This document shows, one piece after another, positions 47,701-60,300 of a stretch of 64,000 nt of DNA. Position numbers and translations under genes: made by a program. The notes below the pieces were generated by a model. That model did no database searches. It was not told the DNA's origin and was given only the letters and a program-made list of their open reading frames with translations. The stretch is from Penicillium oxalicum (taxonomy: Eukaryota > Ascomycota > Eurotiomycetes > Eurotiales > Aspergillaceae): assembly GCF_001723175.1 (NCBI RefSeq), contig NC_064652.1:2170001-2234000 (forward strand), written 5' to 3'. Each line of letters starts with the position of its first letter. Position 1 is the stretch's first letter.

Positions 47701-49150
47701 GTATTCGCGATCCTTAGCCTACTTCTTCTAGAGGGTAGCTTTCGTACCCTTTCGGAGGTATTAGATAATAACTTCTTCTAGAAGGGCACCTCGGTATTAA
47801 TAGCTACTTACTACAGATTTATAGCGTATTCGGCGAAAGTAAGGGATCCTTAATATATATTAGCGAAGCGATCCTAGCGCTTTTAGGGCTAAGGTATTCG
47901 GAAAATTCCCGAAGGATCTAGGCGCGATAACCTTCCTAGGTCTTAATCGGTTCCGCGTACTAGTTAACGATCTGTTAGCGATAGGTATTCTATACCTTCT
48001 TAGCTCGCCTAGTTAGGGACCCTTAGGCGTAGATAATTTTGTCGGTATCCGGAATTCCTGCGCCTACGAGGTACGAGACCTTATAGAAGAACCTTTCGTA
48101 ATCGCGTAGGTACGCGAGTAGCGTCTTAGGCGATCGTTCCCGAGTAGGGACGGATACTAGGTACCTTTTTTATTAAGACCTTGCGGATCTCTAGGAGATT
48201 TAAGCTAACTACCGGAGACGGAGAAGAGCTAGTTTAGTCGGTCTCCTCCGGGGTAGTAGCGGGCGCGCCCGGGAGGAAGAGGAGGTATTCGACTACGCCT
48301 AGGTACCGTTCTATTATAGGTAGACACTAAAGGCGGTAGTCTTAATATCCTGCACGGCCTTAGCGTAGTCGTCCGGGACATAGTTTCGAAGCTACGTTTA
48401 GCAGGCTTTAGCTAATCGGAGGTAAGAAGGAGAGGGCCGGTCGGTTTTAGGAGTATTTAGGCGTTCCTCTCGCGGGAGAGGGTCCGCGGAGGTAGGTGTA
48501 AGTCGAAGTAGTATCTATTAGAAATAGGAAGGATCAAGGAGAATATAGGGAGTATCGTGAATAGTAGCCTCTTATACCTATAGGGGTTTCCCCTTTCTTA
48601 TAGTTTATTCCTAGGTATAAGGGTCCGTAAGGAGCTATATAGGGGTGTCCGGACTCTTCTGAGAAGGTAGTAAGGGTCTGCTAGTAAAGGTCCTCGGGTA
48701 TTATAGCGGATCGGTAACGTAGGAGGAGAGGCGGGGCCGTAAGGGCTATATCGGGGTAAACGCCCTCCTCCCGGGACCGTTTTTCGAGGGTTCACGAGGT
48801 CCCCCCTAAGCCGGTCCCTTATCATCTTCGTTCGTGAGTCCTTTAGATAAGGGTTACCTTCCTTCTCCACGAGTGCTTTTTTGTAAGGATCAGGGAGGGA
48901 GGGAGAAGTATATAGGGCTTCGCGCTTCCTTTCGGAAGGGGTCCCCCCTCCGGGGAGGGCCGTAGAAGGCGCCTCCTTTTAAGGGTTTGCTACTAGATAT
49001 GATTCGAAGAGTAAAGAAAGGTTGATTTTTAGAGTATCTCTATAGTATCTCTTAAAATCGGGTCTGTAAGGACAGTCACGGGGCTATACAGGGCCGAACG
49101 GGGGTACTCACGTGAGTCATGACTCACGTAACCACCCTTCCGGGATCTCA
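41781..49150 (-). mobile_element. RIP-destroyed Ty3/gypsy retroelement nested in copia
   Basis: LTRs of about 152 bp lie at 41781-41934 and 48998-49150 (TGATTCGAAGAG to GGGATCTCA). ATAT adjoins both outer ends and may be the target duplication. On the minus strand, RT carries IIYLDDILIFSDS near 46200, with integrase and chromodomain-side sequence towards 43600 and gag towards 48900. TAG and TAA codons replace Gln and Trp throughout. GC content stays high because CpG is retained while CpA and TpG are almost gone. An opposite-strand frame lies near the 3' LTR (separate entry). It is dead. Confidence 0.85.
42255..43553 (+). pseudogene. Opposite-strand extra ORF of the gypsy element
   Basis: On the plus strand, antisense to gypsy pol, a coherent protein-like frame runs from about 42269 to 42840, broken only by TAG or TAA codons that fit CAG or CAA. 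It resumes in other frames to 43553. Recognisable composition: Pro/Ser-rich start (PLSPLVLKLPIPDALSS), a basic block (TRKRAIAVKYTPA), a Lys-rich run (KGKDKGKGKAKDKA) and an acidic Asp/Asn end before SIKKRLGK. The function is unknown. It could instead be a fragment of another gene captured by the element. Confidence 0.45.
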
Positions 49151-52100
49151 ATATCCCCTTCCTCTTTCCTGTTAGAGAGGTAGAATTTTTAGAGTATAGG
49201 AAGTTTATAAAATTTAGATTTCTTCGTAGGTATCTAGGCTTATATTAGAGTAGGTATTACGGTCGGGATCTTTATAGTAGTCGTTATCCGCGCGGGTAGT
49301 CTTTTAGGTAGGCCTATTTAATCGTTTTATAGTTATATCGGTTATCTTTTTAATATTTTGGATCTTTATATTATAGAACTTTTCTTATATAATCTGTTTA
49401 ATTCGATTATCTAGGTTTAATAGTAGTGTAGATAGTTCTTCCTAAAAGTCTATATCTCTTCTGATTATAACTTTTCTCTTGTATAGGTCGTAAATCCTAT
49501 ATTAGTAGCTATTCTTACTATTATATCTAACTAGGTATCTAATCTATGCCCTCGGGGCTATCTTTTGTCCTTAGATTCGTTATTCTTTTAGAATATAGAT
49601 ATAGGCTTTAGAATACTAGATACGTAAAAACCCTAAATCGATTAGTTACTTTACCCTAGAGCTATTAGTATTATACTAGTACTTATTCTATCTTTCTAAA
49701 GGGGACAATTTTTTATTTAGTTTACGGATTTATTTTATAATATAGGTAGTAGTAACTATAGCTTTAGGCCACAAAAATACGGGAGCTTAGGGCGTAGCTA
49801 CTATAAGGGTTCGGGCCCCCTATATAATAAGATATCTAGAGCTTTTAGTAACACTATTTTGTTTATAGGTATAAGGGGCGCTTATTAAGAAAGTGTAACC
49901 CTTCTGCTTAGCCTATTCTTTAAATTTAAAGAAACTTCTGTCTCTATCTATACGGATTTCGGAAGGCTAAGTGCTAGTAGAAGTAAAGATACGCTTTAGT
50001 ATTTAGATTAGGATATCCGAGGCTTAGCCTTTTATCTTTATTAGAATAGCCTATCTGAACCTAGTAGTATCGTTAACTACGATTAGGATATATAATATAT
50101 TCCCGATTCTAAGAGGGGTGCATAGCTAGATATTAATATAGATAAATTCCTATAGTATCTTAGAGCGTGTCTAGTTTATATAGGATACGATCCTCTTAGA
50201 TTTTGTAATCTTACAAGCTTTATAATTAAAATATTCGTTACTATAGACCTCCTTACCGATTTTGTGATAGTTAATTTTTGCGGTAGGCTATCTAATATAA
50301 CCTAGACGGTAATAGGCTACTTCTAGTAAAATTATAGCAAAGGAATATACGGTCGCTATAATTAGGGAGGCCTTCTTTTCGTACGCTATAGATAGTTTGA
50401 TTAAAGTAGCCTTTAGAAATAGGACACCTTATTTCCTATATACGTATACTATAATCTTTTATTTATTATCTAGGTTAACAAAAATATTCTCCTAGTCTTT
50501 CTAGCCTATTTTGTAGTCCTTGTATATTTAGGTCGTAGATAGGAGATTAAAGTTATCTATTAGTATTTATTTGTATTGTATATCAAGGGTTTTAGTGCCT
50601 TCTAGGAGGATTAATTTAATTCGAGCGATCGCTTTTCTAAGAGATTTAATAGTTCTTCTATCAGAGGTCTAGTATTAATAGCTATATAGGTCACTTTAGA
50701 ATTTTATAATTATATTTCTATTAACACAAATCGAGCGTAATATACCTAAGTTAACGATCTACTTAGTAGAGGGGTTTCTTTTAATTAAGGCTATAGCAAG
50801 CTAGGGATCTAGGCGGTCGGCGAAGTCGAATTCTACTACTATAAGGACGTAGTAGTACTTATCTTCTTCTTCACTAGCCTATATTGCTATATTTGCGCTC
50901 GTATTATTATCTGTATTACCTCCTATATTAGTATCTTCCTCTTTAAGATCCCTTCTATATAGTTAGGATTAGGGTTAGGCCCCCTTTAAGATAATCGAAT
51001 TCTTGTTCCTATTATTCTTTCTAATAGAAATTAGTATTATTAGATTTTATTAGCTCTTCTAAGGATTTTGGAAGGTTTAGGTAGAATTCTAGGTATTACC
51101 CCCGTTCTTCTTAATTCTGTTATTATATATTATAGTCTACCCTTCTAGCGGTAGTCTATTTAGATTATTTATATTCCTCTATAGGGTATTTACCTAGATA
51201 CCTTTAATAGGCTTCTAATCTAGGGTTCGCGATATAATAACTAAATAGGCGCAGTCCTTAGTAGTATAGCCTTTTCTTCCGCAAAAGAAGTAGTTACCGT
51301 TCGGGTAACCTAATTTAGGCCTTTAGTCTATTCTTTTACCTATTCCTATAGTAATTTACCTCTCGGAGGTATATACTTTAACGGGAGGTATTTATATTTA
51401 TCTAACGAGGGTTTTGAAGATTTTCCGGTTATCGTAACGCTTGAAAATTAGTAATTCACGATTTCTAGTTTATAGATTACCTCGGTGAAGGTTCGGAAAA
51501 GGTCTAGGGCGGTGATCTTTGCGATATTCTCGTATCTGTTAGAGTAGTCTGCTAGTCTAGTAGCTACGAAGGTTAGAATATTACTTTGCAATTTATTAAG
51601 AAGTAGGGAAACGATTATACCTAGGGTAAGTTAGACTTCTTCCGTTGCTTTAGTATAGGTACTACGAAATTCATGCACAAAGTCGATCGCTAATAGGTAG
51701 TTAGCCTAGTAGGTTCGTAGGACCCTAGTTACCTTCTTTTTGCTAGGAATAAAGCCAGTAGTATAGAGGGCCTTTTTTAAGCTAATAATATATTTATTAG
51801 CGAATTCGTATCGGAATCTCATAGCTTTGACCATTGCATCGATCTCCTTTAAAACAGACTATTAGAGCTATATCTATATAGCATAGGAGTGTTCGACCTA
51901 AGTTTCTGCTTCGTTAGATATTATTTTGGGCCTGTTATATTTTGGGTTAACAAGACGATAGAGTCCTTTCTTTTCAAGGATTTAGTATATATCTCTGAAC
52001 CAGTCTTCAAAGTCTTCTGTTCTTTCTAACATTTTAAGTAGATTGAGGGTGAATTCTTTAGGGGCGCTAGTAAGTTAGTTCACTAGCTAGCCTCGGGATT

Positions 52101-52633
52101 TCAGGGTAAAGAAGTTACTATAGTCTTCGCGAGATACGGGAAATTCCTTAACACCGGCCGCTTAGCCGAGGTCTTCTTTAGCCATAGTTAGTATTCAGGA
52201 ATGTGATAGAGATTTGGGTAAATATGATGATTTGGGTGGTTTGGATAGGATTTAGGGATAGAATTTAGTAAGAAGGGAGGTTTGTAGGGGATATATATAG
52301 TATTATTGTTAGTGTGTTGTGGTAGGGTCTGAAGTGAGAGATGTTAATGTTGTGGTGGTCCTAACAAACATCAACAGACGCGTCTTTCTTTTGTTAATAT
52401 TAGATTTAGCTTCCATAGCCTGGTTGAATTTGTTGTATTTGATGAGTTTCTGGCTTCTATAGCCTAGTTAGATTTGTTGATTTGTATTGGATTTGGTAAT
52501 TTGAATTTGGTGATTTGGTGATTTTGGTGATTATGGCTTCCACAGCCGAATTTGATGAATTTGGTGATTAAAAATTTGAGAACTTGTGGTTTTCACAAAT
52601 TCAGGCCTCACTATTGCGATCGGGCTCATAACC

Positions 52634-52814
52634 TGATAGACCTACAGGTCTACAAGGCAAGGAAGCAATCTGGAGGCGAGACAACTAGGATTGGGAAGTC
52701 TAGGGAGAAGGAAGAAGAGAGAGAGAGGGAAAACCCACGATGGGGGAAAAACCCTCAAGACACATGACCGCTGCTGGGCCTAGCAAACATCTGGAGAGGG
52801 CAAACTCTCTCACT
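52634..52814 (-). repeat. Copia LTR, 5' copy
   Basis: Partner of 39205-39385. The neighbouring 52200-52620 is AT-rich leader (repeated TTTGGTGATT-like stretches) between this LTR and gag. Confidence 0.85.
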
Positions 52815-53395
52815 ATCTCTCCTCATCTCAACAGTAAATAGCCAGATATCTGAGGGACGTATCTGTGTTTAATTCTGGTGATACACCAGCAACATTATAT
52901 GTTTAGCGTTGATCAAACGAAGCCGCCAACATGACGCCGACAGCACCTAGGTGAGCGCTTAATCAAACAAGAATTGTGTCATTAAAGCGCGCAACACCCA
53001 CATTCGGTTAGGCTCGCGTTTCGAGTCAAACGCTAGACAATTAGCTTCCTATTCTTGGAACATGGGGTGAATATCGTTGAACCACAGGAATCGGTTCTAA
53101 AATGACTCAACACTCTAGTGTCGAAGTTATTTTGCGCGAGCGGCTACGAGTGCCCAAAGCGGTGTGCTATGTATATCCAACCAAGGGTTCCAAGACATGG
53201 ATGGGTTACCGGTCAGATTAGTCATCACCGCTTGGCAGGCAGTAAATTATTTCCGACGGATCACGACTTTTCTGATCGCGACGTTCGCCTCACCCCTAAG
53301 CGCCTCCCTGCTCCCGTCGACCTTTATTCTAAGATGGATCTATCTATATTCTGCTAAAGTAACCTTCTGTACACACAGGAGTCATTATTAAGATA

Positions 53396-54735
53396 CTAGC
53401 CTGGTGGATATCATACAGTCAACCTTGAAGATACTTTTAAAGATGATCGTTACAAGATATATCACAAGTTAGGATGGGGTGGCTTTTCTATAGTATAGCT
53501 TGCGAAGGACAGAGAGTCAATTTATCACTGACTAACTTTGCTTATTCTACCTAATCTCACGCCAGTCGCAATCAATAGGTCTTGTTGAAAATCATGACGG
53601 CAGATTTATCGGTGTCGCGAGAGTTGCAAATTTAAAATATCTGGAGAGGTATTCCCGAGGAGAGCTTTCTTCAAGTTATGTGGTTTAACTGCTTAATACC
53701 TTCACCCACGAAGGCCCTAACGAAGTCTACTAATGTCTTGTATTTGAATTACTTGGTCCTTTAGTTAATAAGGTCCTCTCAGACTACCATAAGAGCCACG
53801 ATAAGCTCTGCTCGGAAACTATACTCCGAATATCTACGCAACTTTTGAAAGCTATCAAATTGATTTACAGTGCCGGTATATACCATAGAGGTGAGGTCGC
53901 TTTCCGCTCTACAGTTATGCGCGAGTCAGTTCCATTATACTCACTTCTTATTAGATATTAGTGGCCGAAACATTGTATTTAGTTGCACTTATTTGTGGAA
54001 ACAGACTGAGGAGCAGCTTTTTGATGTTCTCGGATTTCCGGAAGTTGAGCCGCTAACCTAGGTTAACGGGACGCCTTTAGGAAATGGATTGCCGACCTAG
54101 CTGGTCAAAGCAGCAGAATGGGATGAGTGGATCTATGAGGACGACGAAGATATCAGGCTCTTTGATTTTGCAGAGGGCTTCTTCCAAGGACAGGAACCTA
54201 AAAAGCTGGCCCAGCTAGGTTCATTGAGGGTACCAGAGACGATTTTCACGGATAGTTTTGATTATCGGATCGACTTATAGCGCACAGGTTGCATGGTACG
54301 TCAATATATCTTTCTTTGAAGCAGACATACGGAGATATGAATTGTAGATTTATTCTTTCTTATTCACGACATGGCCATTCTGGTATCTTGGCGAGGATGA
54401 AGTCCTCATTTTCCAAATAATTGGCTTTGTGGAGAGGTTGGCGGCCGAGTGGGAGTCTAAGTGGACATCAATGTTGATGAGGTCTAGGCATCATCTGGAG
54501 GTAGACGAAGGTAAACAAACTAATACACAAATAAACCTGTTGCTAATTTTGCTCAAAGATTACGGAACGTCGAAGCTTGAACGGAAGTTTGCTGGGTTGG
54601 TGCCTAATCCAACACTTAAACCCCTACTTCATGTGATCCAAGGATTGATGCGATTTTTACCGTCTAGTCGCCTAACTGCAGAGGACGCACATGTTGTCGT
54701 CGCGGACGCGGAAGAACTTTGCATATGTTGATAAC
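53396..54735 (+). pseudogene. SRPK-like protein kinase relic
   Basis: A broken serine/arginine-protein kinase gene. The start reads PGGYHTVNLEDTF, then YKIYHKLGWGGFSIV (Gly-rich loop), with an in-frame TAG where Trp is expected. After an intron-like gap come VSRELQI-like and YLERYSRGEL, then a VFELLGPSVNKVL-like block. The catalytic-loop area is LIHSAGIYHRG, where the usual His-Gly-Asp is lost. The later parts (LRFIEGT-like, LFEKIL-side, RLTAEDA near 54675) are in other frames. Frameshifts and stops make it non-functional. SRPK-like kinases are frequent cargo in fungal accessory DNA. Confidence 0.7.
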
Positions 54736-55439
54736 CAGCAATGTCCCGTTCGCGATTGAGTCAGTAGGTACGCTCGGGTTCTTGGCAGAGACCCGTGGAG
54801 CCGTCTCATGTATTTTGCCGGCAGTGCGTTGTCAATATTGTGAAGATGGCCACCGTTCCTTGATTCTCTCCGTTCTCCTTCCCATTGGGTGTAGCTCCCT
54901 CCTTTTATGTGGGCATCTCGCGTGATAGCAAGGGATGAAGCTGCACGTTTAGTTTCAGCGGTAGTTTAACAAATGTCACACAATAATTGTTAAAGCATTG
55001 TCAAAAAGTGGATTGACAGTCTACCTGCATAAATAAGTGGATGGCCATGATGTTAAATTGAAGCAGTTCAGTCTACAAAAGCACAAATTCCTTCATGCAT
55101 AATCGCCGTACTACGGAAGTAGAATTGCCCATGCCAAGACATGCGAGACCCCGCTAATCCCGTCGTCTACAACTTTCAGGCATCCATCCTTCATTGTATG
55201 TCGTACTTTTTGAATAAATCCTATTGCCTGGAAAGAGCTAGCTATCTAACAGTGATTCCCGTCAAGATACATACAGTACGTCTGCCCTTCTTTACATCGT
55301 GTTTGGTGGTAGGATGCAGGAGACTCGGGCTGGCAATGACTTCTCGTAACCTGATTTCGCTTAAGGGTGGAGCATTCTTCTTGATCCTTAAGGGTGAGTA
55401 CCTTTGCATGATATCGTTGGCTAGATACTCTCAACTGAT
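54736..55439. other. Interval between kinase relic and inner repeat
   Basis: No gene that I can support; a plus-strand frame at 55141-55497 runs into the repeat array and has no recognisable motif. Confidence 0.35.
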
Positions 55440-55874
55440 ATTCACCTCAATTAATTTACTTTCAATTAAGCACTCTCAATTAAGCAATCTCAATTAAGCA
55501 CTCTCAATTAAGCACTCTCAATTAATCACTCTCAATTAATCAATCTCAATTAATCAATCTCAATTAATCAATCTCAATTAATCACTCTCAATTAAGCACT
55601 CTCAATTAAGCACTCTCAATTAATCACTCTCAATTAATCAATCTCAATTAATCACTCTCAATCACTCACCAACGCCCACCATAGCCACTACAGATCACTC
55701 ACTTCTTGGCAATCCGCCCGGTCGCATATCAATTTCGCACGAATATTCGAAAATAATATCGTAATTTCAAAAAAAAAAGATGATAAATAAATATATAAAT
55801 AAATGTAATTTTATAATGCTACTTCATTCAGATTTTAGGGTCTCAAAACTGAAATCGCTGTCGAGGTCGGATTA
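55440..55874 (-). repeat. Inner inverted repeat, right, with 14-nt array
   Basis: About 15 units of CACTCTCAATTAAT-type sequence (variants AATCAATCTC and AAGCACTCTC) lie at about 55445-55665. The unique arm follows, ending in GGTCGGATTA at 55865-55874. It is the inverted partner of 7432-7935. The array is longer here than on the left. Confidence 0.7.
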
Positions 55875-58230
55875 GCCGACGGGTGGACAACGCCACGGGA
55901 GATGATCGAAGTTAATTCCAAAATAACGGTTGATATAATTTAATTTCGCCTATACGATAGGCTGACGAAACCATGCAAAGCTGGAATTTAGAGCATTAAG
56001 CTGCCCTTTGTGTGGATACTAGATGTATTGGTCAATTGTCTAAGTAAAATGACCATAGCGAATTGACCACCCTCGGTGCAGCGGTGAATCGAACAGCACA
56101 GAACGGGTAGTCAGTCGCAAATACTGTGCATAATCATTAATACACTGAAATTATACAAGAAAACGGACCATACAAAATCGAAAAATAATTCAGGAGAGAA
56201 GGGGAAGCAAAATTAAAAGCCATAAGCTGTGTAAGATGAAGGTAGTCAGAACTGGATGGGCAGACGAAGTGTGTGATTGGAATGATAAATGATCAGGTCG
56301 ACATTTTCGGGATCCCGGGAGTCGCCAGAATCGTCACTCCGGTAGTGCCGACAATCGCGCAGGCAGCGAGAAATGGGGTTGAGCACTCCAGCTTGCTGTC
56401 TACCAGATTTTAGTGACATATATTCAACCCATTTTTTCATGATTAAAAGTAAACCGACCTGGACTGTCCAATTCGCGGACTTTTCAAAGGCTGGTTTGCC
56501 ATAAGCTACGACAATCTCATAGCCTTCCAACCCTGCTTACACAATCCTCGTGCCCCCAGCTATCACATCGTTTAGAGAAATACTTCGGAAACGCAATGAT
56601 TTGTCTTGTTAGTGGAAAGCCGCTTATCAAAGCCTTATATTGCACATAATCGAGAATAATCAACATTGAACTAAAGCCTTAGTGTATAAGTTGCAAGGGA
56701 GGTTACAAAGAAATTCCGAACGACACATAGGAAGGTCAGTGACTGCCTGCTTGCCTGCCGACTAAAAGTGGTGAGTATTATAATTACCTCGATCGAGCAC
56801 GAGCATAATAGCTATACCTTCCTCCTCTTCTATCCTTACCTTTTGAAAGTCCGAGCGAGACTATATGATTCATCGACGATATCTGCGGATAGTGATGTTA
56901 ACGCAATAGGGCGCAGACAAATATTAATACTAACAACCTCCTAGAGTCGGAGAGCAGCTAGAGCCCCTTAAGTAATAAATAATATCCATACTCTTATACA
57001 TTTTCCGGTCATAAATGGTCACTCTACATCTTGTAGTAATAACATATTTAATTTACTAGAGTATTAGCTTCTACTACTCTTATACCTTAAAAGAAGTGAA
57101 ACCATTCTTTTTGTCAAATTAGAAATAGAATGATATTAGGTTACATGGCGATTAGTGTAATTAGATTGCAGATGTGCTTTTCACCTAGCGGTGGTGCTTA
57201 TTTGAAGCAGTCACTCAGGCTAAGGCGGGTTAAGCAGCTGATACTTATAATACCAATAGTTCGTGACTGAACAATACTTGTTCCCTGCATACATGACTAA
57301 GTATGTAATTTGCCCCGAGAATGTGGCTGTGCAGTACTGTAATGTGGCTGTGTGGAGAAACTCGATTTACCTGATAGAACTCACGTAATCCACGGGTGAG
57401 CCATCAATATGGGCTAACCGCAGGGTTCCAACATACCAGTGATGTGAGTGGATGAATTACAGTATAGCTTCGGATCTCAACAGCGTGCCTAGTTCGCCCA
57501 TACAGATTTGTGCATATGCATTCGTGCGTATCTATAACTCCAACATGCAAGATGACTACAGCAGGTGTACCTCTAATTATCTTCCATTTCTTTCTAGTCC
57601 TAATACGAGCGGTACCACCTGTCTCCCTAGAGTTTAGTCAACTAGGCCAAGTGAATTCAAACATCTCAACTACCTTATGGCCCGGAACGACAACAATCTA
57701 TTATATTAACAGTGGCTGGGTGAAATCCTGCCAATTTGAACATGTCGAAGGCGATGTTAATTAGAGAAGGAAAGCACACAAGAAGAACATGCGAAAAGTA
57801 CACAAGCCATATGATCTGTATTTCAAAATCTGACTCAGCAAAGACTAGGGAACAACATGAAAACTCAGTACTATTGTTCCTGCACTAACCCTGGCATTCA
57901 AGACGTTGAGATGGCGCTATTCCTTAACCTTATGAGTCCGATAGGGTTGTCCGCAACCTGGAAGCTGAAACAACACAGAAGCATCAATGCAATCAACTAT
58001 GAAAATTTTAAACTCCTAGAATAGTGTACAGTATAGGGTCTGTCTCATGCATGGCAGCCATGGCTAGTCTTTTGCGTCGTGCGACTTCAAACAGTCACAC
58101 ATTTTGTTTCTCTTTTCCTACGTCTCGTCATTTAACTGTGCCTGAGGACAACTTCCCAGAGCCCCCGCCGATTGTTAGACAGATTGATTGCCGAAATAAC
58201 TCCAACGATGTATTCTGCCAAGTCTAAGAC
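55875..58230. other. Gene-poor interval near the right end
   Basis: AT-rich DNA. Short frames at 56246-56530 (minus), 57452-57764 and 58024-58227 (plus) have no motif or context I recognise. None is supported as a gene. Confidence 0.35.
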
Positions 58231-60300
58231 TTATAGTTTGCGCAAAGAAGGGTAATTGTCGTTGCTGGATCTTATGTTTTGGGCCAATCTCGCCGATCGC
58301 CTGGGTTCAGATTGATAACCGTCGTTTGAAAGTTTGCGTTTCAAACGTCCCGCAGCGGAGTCAAGTGGTGGTTTTCCCTTAGAATAAGCATCTTTTTCCG
58401 TTACTTCCTGGGTGATAGTATCGCTAGTCATCAAAGGTGCCCGTAAACTGTTACCAGTCGCAGGTGAATGTGGACTGTGCGCTGAAGACAGTGCGGAGAA
58501 GGTGAGGAAGACTTTTGAGTCTACCGTGTCCGATTGAAAGTTCAGAACAATACTCCTAAAGAACTCCTTTCGTTCCTTATAATCTGAGGCTAAAAAGGGC
58601 CAGTTCTTATAGAGTTCAATGTAGATTCGCCCTGTGAAGCCGTGCCGCCATTTAGCCCCTAGCTCGCGTTGTGCCCCGGTGGATTCAAATATCACAATTC
58701 CATCAGACCGTTTGCGAGATGCATGGAAATTAATACCATGATTACCTTGGGGGCCTAGAGGGGAGAATGTGAGAAATACACTTGGGTTTTCTCTGTCTAG
58801 ACGCACGACCACAGCACCTCGCCCGAGGAGAGTATCGTTATTCTGAAAATTCTCTAGGCTGCAAGGTATACCTGATGAGAAGTCTGTTCGGAGTATCACT
58901 CGGTTGATAACAAAGGTTTCCGGCCAAGTAGCCCCCTTTTTCGATTCCGGGGCATAGAACCGTATGGTTACGCGGCCTTGTTCGCTTTCTTCCCTTAGTT
59001 GTTTGGACCTCTTTAAGTTTCTTGATAATGTATTTTCTGCAAAATTCATGCGTTAGCAGCTGTATTGGGCGTATACTGGATAGTACGGAATCACTGACGG
59101 GGAGACTGGATTCTATCAAAAAAAGATTTAGCGTGTAAACAATCAGTACTTCGACAGTGCTCTATGTGATTGTGTATCTCGGCTAGTTTATCGCCGATGG
59201 TAGTAGACGCGGAAGAATCCTTAGTTAACGCCGCTTTGCTTAAACACTTGATTCGGTTCATATTATCCGTTACTTCTTGCGATAACCTGTGGGTCGTGTA
59301 TTCTATGTCACAGGGATTAATTGAGAGACTTTCCCCAGAGGAACTTTAGGCTATCGACGTCTCTTCTGGAACGCCGTTGCGGGTTATCAAAAGAGTATCA
59401 GTCACATTTCGGTCCTCTTTTAGCTCCTCTATCTTGGAAGCTTTTCCTTGCTTAGTTCTCCTCTCGCTTCCTAGTAATACTCAAGATTTAGCGTAGTAGG
59501 GTCAAATCATTATCAATTAAGCGTACCTTTATGGTTAATCGTAGCGCCCTCACTCCCTGTAGCGCCAAAGGGATCGTTACCGAGATTCTGAGTGACTTTC
59601 AATGTTTAGCGGTCTAATTAAAGCTATTCGACTGACTAAAGACCCTCTAGATTCTTAGAGTCTATCGGTTTGTTGGATATATGGATAGAGGACGAATTGA
59701 TAGCTGCGTTATACTTCCCTGGATAGGCAATTTTTCCACTAGTCAAAGATCCATAAAATTCCGGGGTAGTCATTATCTCAGTGTCGGCATCGGAATCAAA
59801 ATGGTCTGGCTCATCGCGAAGCCAATCCTCCTCAACCTAGATTATATTGGACTTAGAAGCCGAGTTTGGCAGAGCAGGTTCATCTTCGATCAATATAGGA
59901 TTGGCCAACGTCCCCAGCTCAGGGACAACCATAGAGTCACATAAGGCCATTTCAGACTATTCACGCGACCAACTAGGTATTGAACAGTAGACAGAAGTGG
60001 TTTAGCTCCCTGGTGATATGATCAAACAGAGGGCGATGGTGGCGGTTACTTTGATGAGAGTAGGCTTGAATATATACCCCTCAGTGAAAGTGACACCACT
60101 TGACTCTAGGACGGTATCACAAGTTCTACTTCCGTTCCAAGTTCCTGGGAATCTAGATAGTCATAGATTACGAGCGAATTTGTGAAGGAGATTTACACAC
60201 GTCAACAAAATGGCGCAAAGCCGGACGTTCCCAGGATCATCCAGACGGCTTCTCCGCCTGGAACAGTCTTCGAATCAACCAATCAATCATCCGGCAAGTT
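58231..60300 (-). pseudogene. RIP-inactivated gene of unknown family
   Basis: The 3' exon (59041-58231) is fully open: about 270 residues with FYAPESKKGATWPETFV, a VFLTFSPLGPQG block and a basic end (GRLKRKLSNDGY). Upstream, across an intron (59087-59048: GTCAGTG..GCTAAC..TTTGCAG), the frame continues through SLSINPCDIEYTTHRLSQEV. After a second possible intron near 59510 it reads GNDPFGATGSEGATINHK, then EEDWLRDEPDHFDSDADTE and beyond 59900. Every stop met in these frames (TAG, TAA, TGA near 59345, 59490, 59605-59640, 59865, 59985) becomes Gln or Arg if T is read as C. I do not recognise the family. The start is not found. Confidence 0.55.

Larger units (their letters stand above)
39205..52814 (-). 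mobile_element. RIP-destroyed copia retroelement, split by a gypsy insertion
   Basis: Direct repeats of 181 bp at 39205-39385 and 52634-52814 (TGATAGACCTACAGG to CTCTTACA) are its LTRs. Read on the minus strand, gag starts near 52185 (MAKEDLG), and gag and integrase-side sequence fills 49151-52190. The RT/RNase H part is at about 39400-41780, with a YIDNIL version of YVDDIL near 40455. It is interrupted at 41781-49150 by a Ty3/gypsy element. Stops are everywhere and CpA/TpG is almost absent. No clear 5-bp duplication could be read at the outer edges. It is dead. Confidence 0.8.

Noticed and set aside
47545..47781. 78-aa plus-strand open frame within the gypsy element
   Set aside because: Antisense to the element's coding strand; open by chance in CpG-rich, CpA-poor DNA. 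Frames at 41052-41273 and 44676-44906 are judged the same way.
48598..48870. 90-aa minus-strand open frame in the gypsy element
   Set aside because: It is a short surviving piece of the RIP-damaged gag side, not a separate gene.
55445..55665. Regularly spaced repeat resembling a CRISPR array
   Set aside because: The unit is 14 nt with no unique spacers, in a fungal genome; it is a plain tandem array within an inverted repeat.
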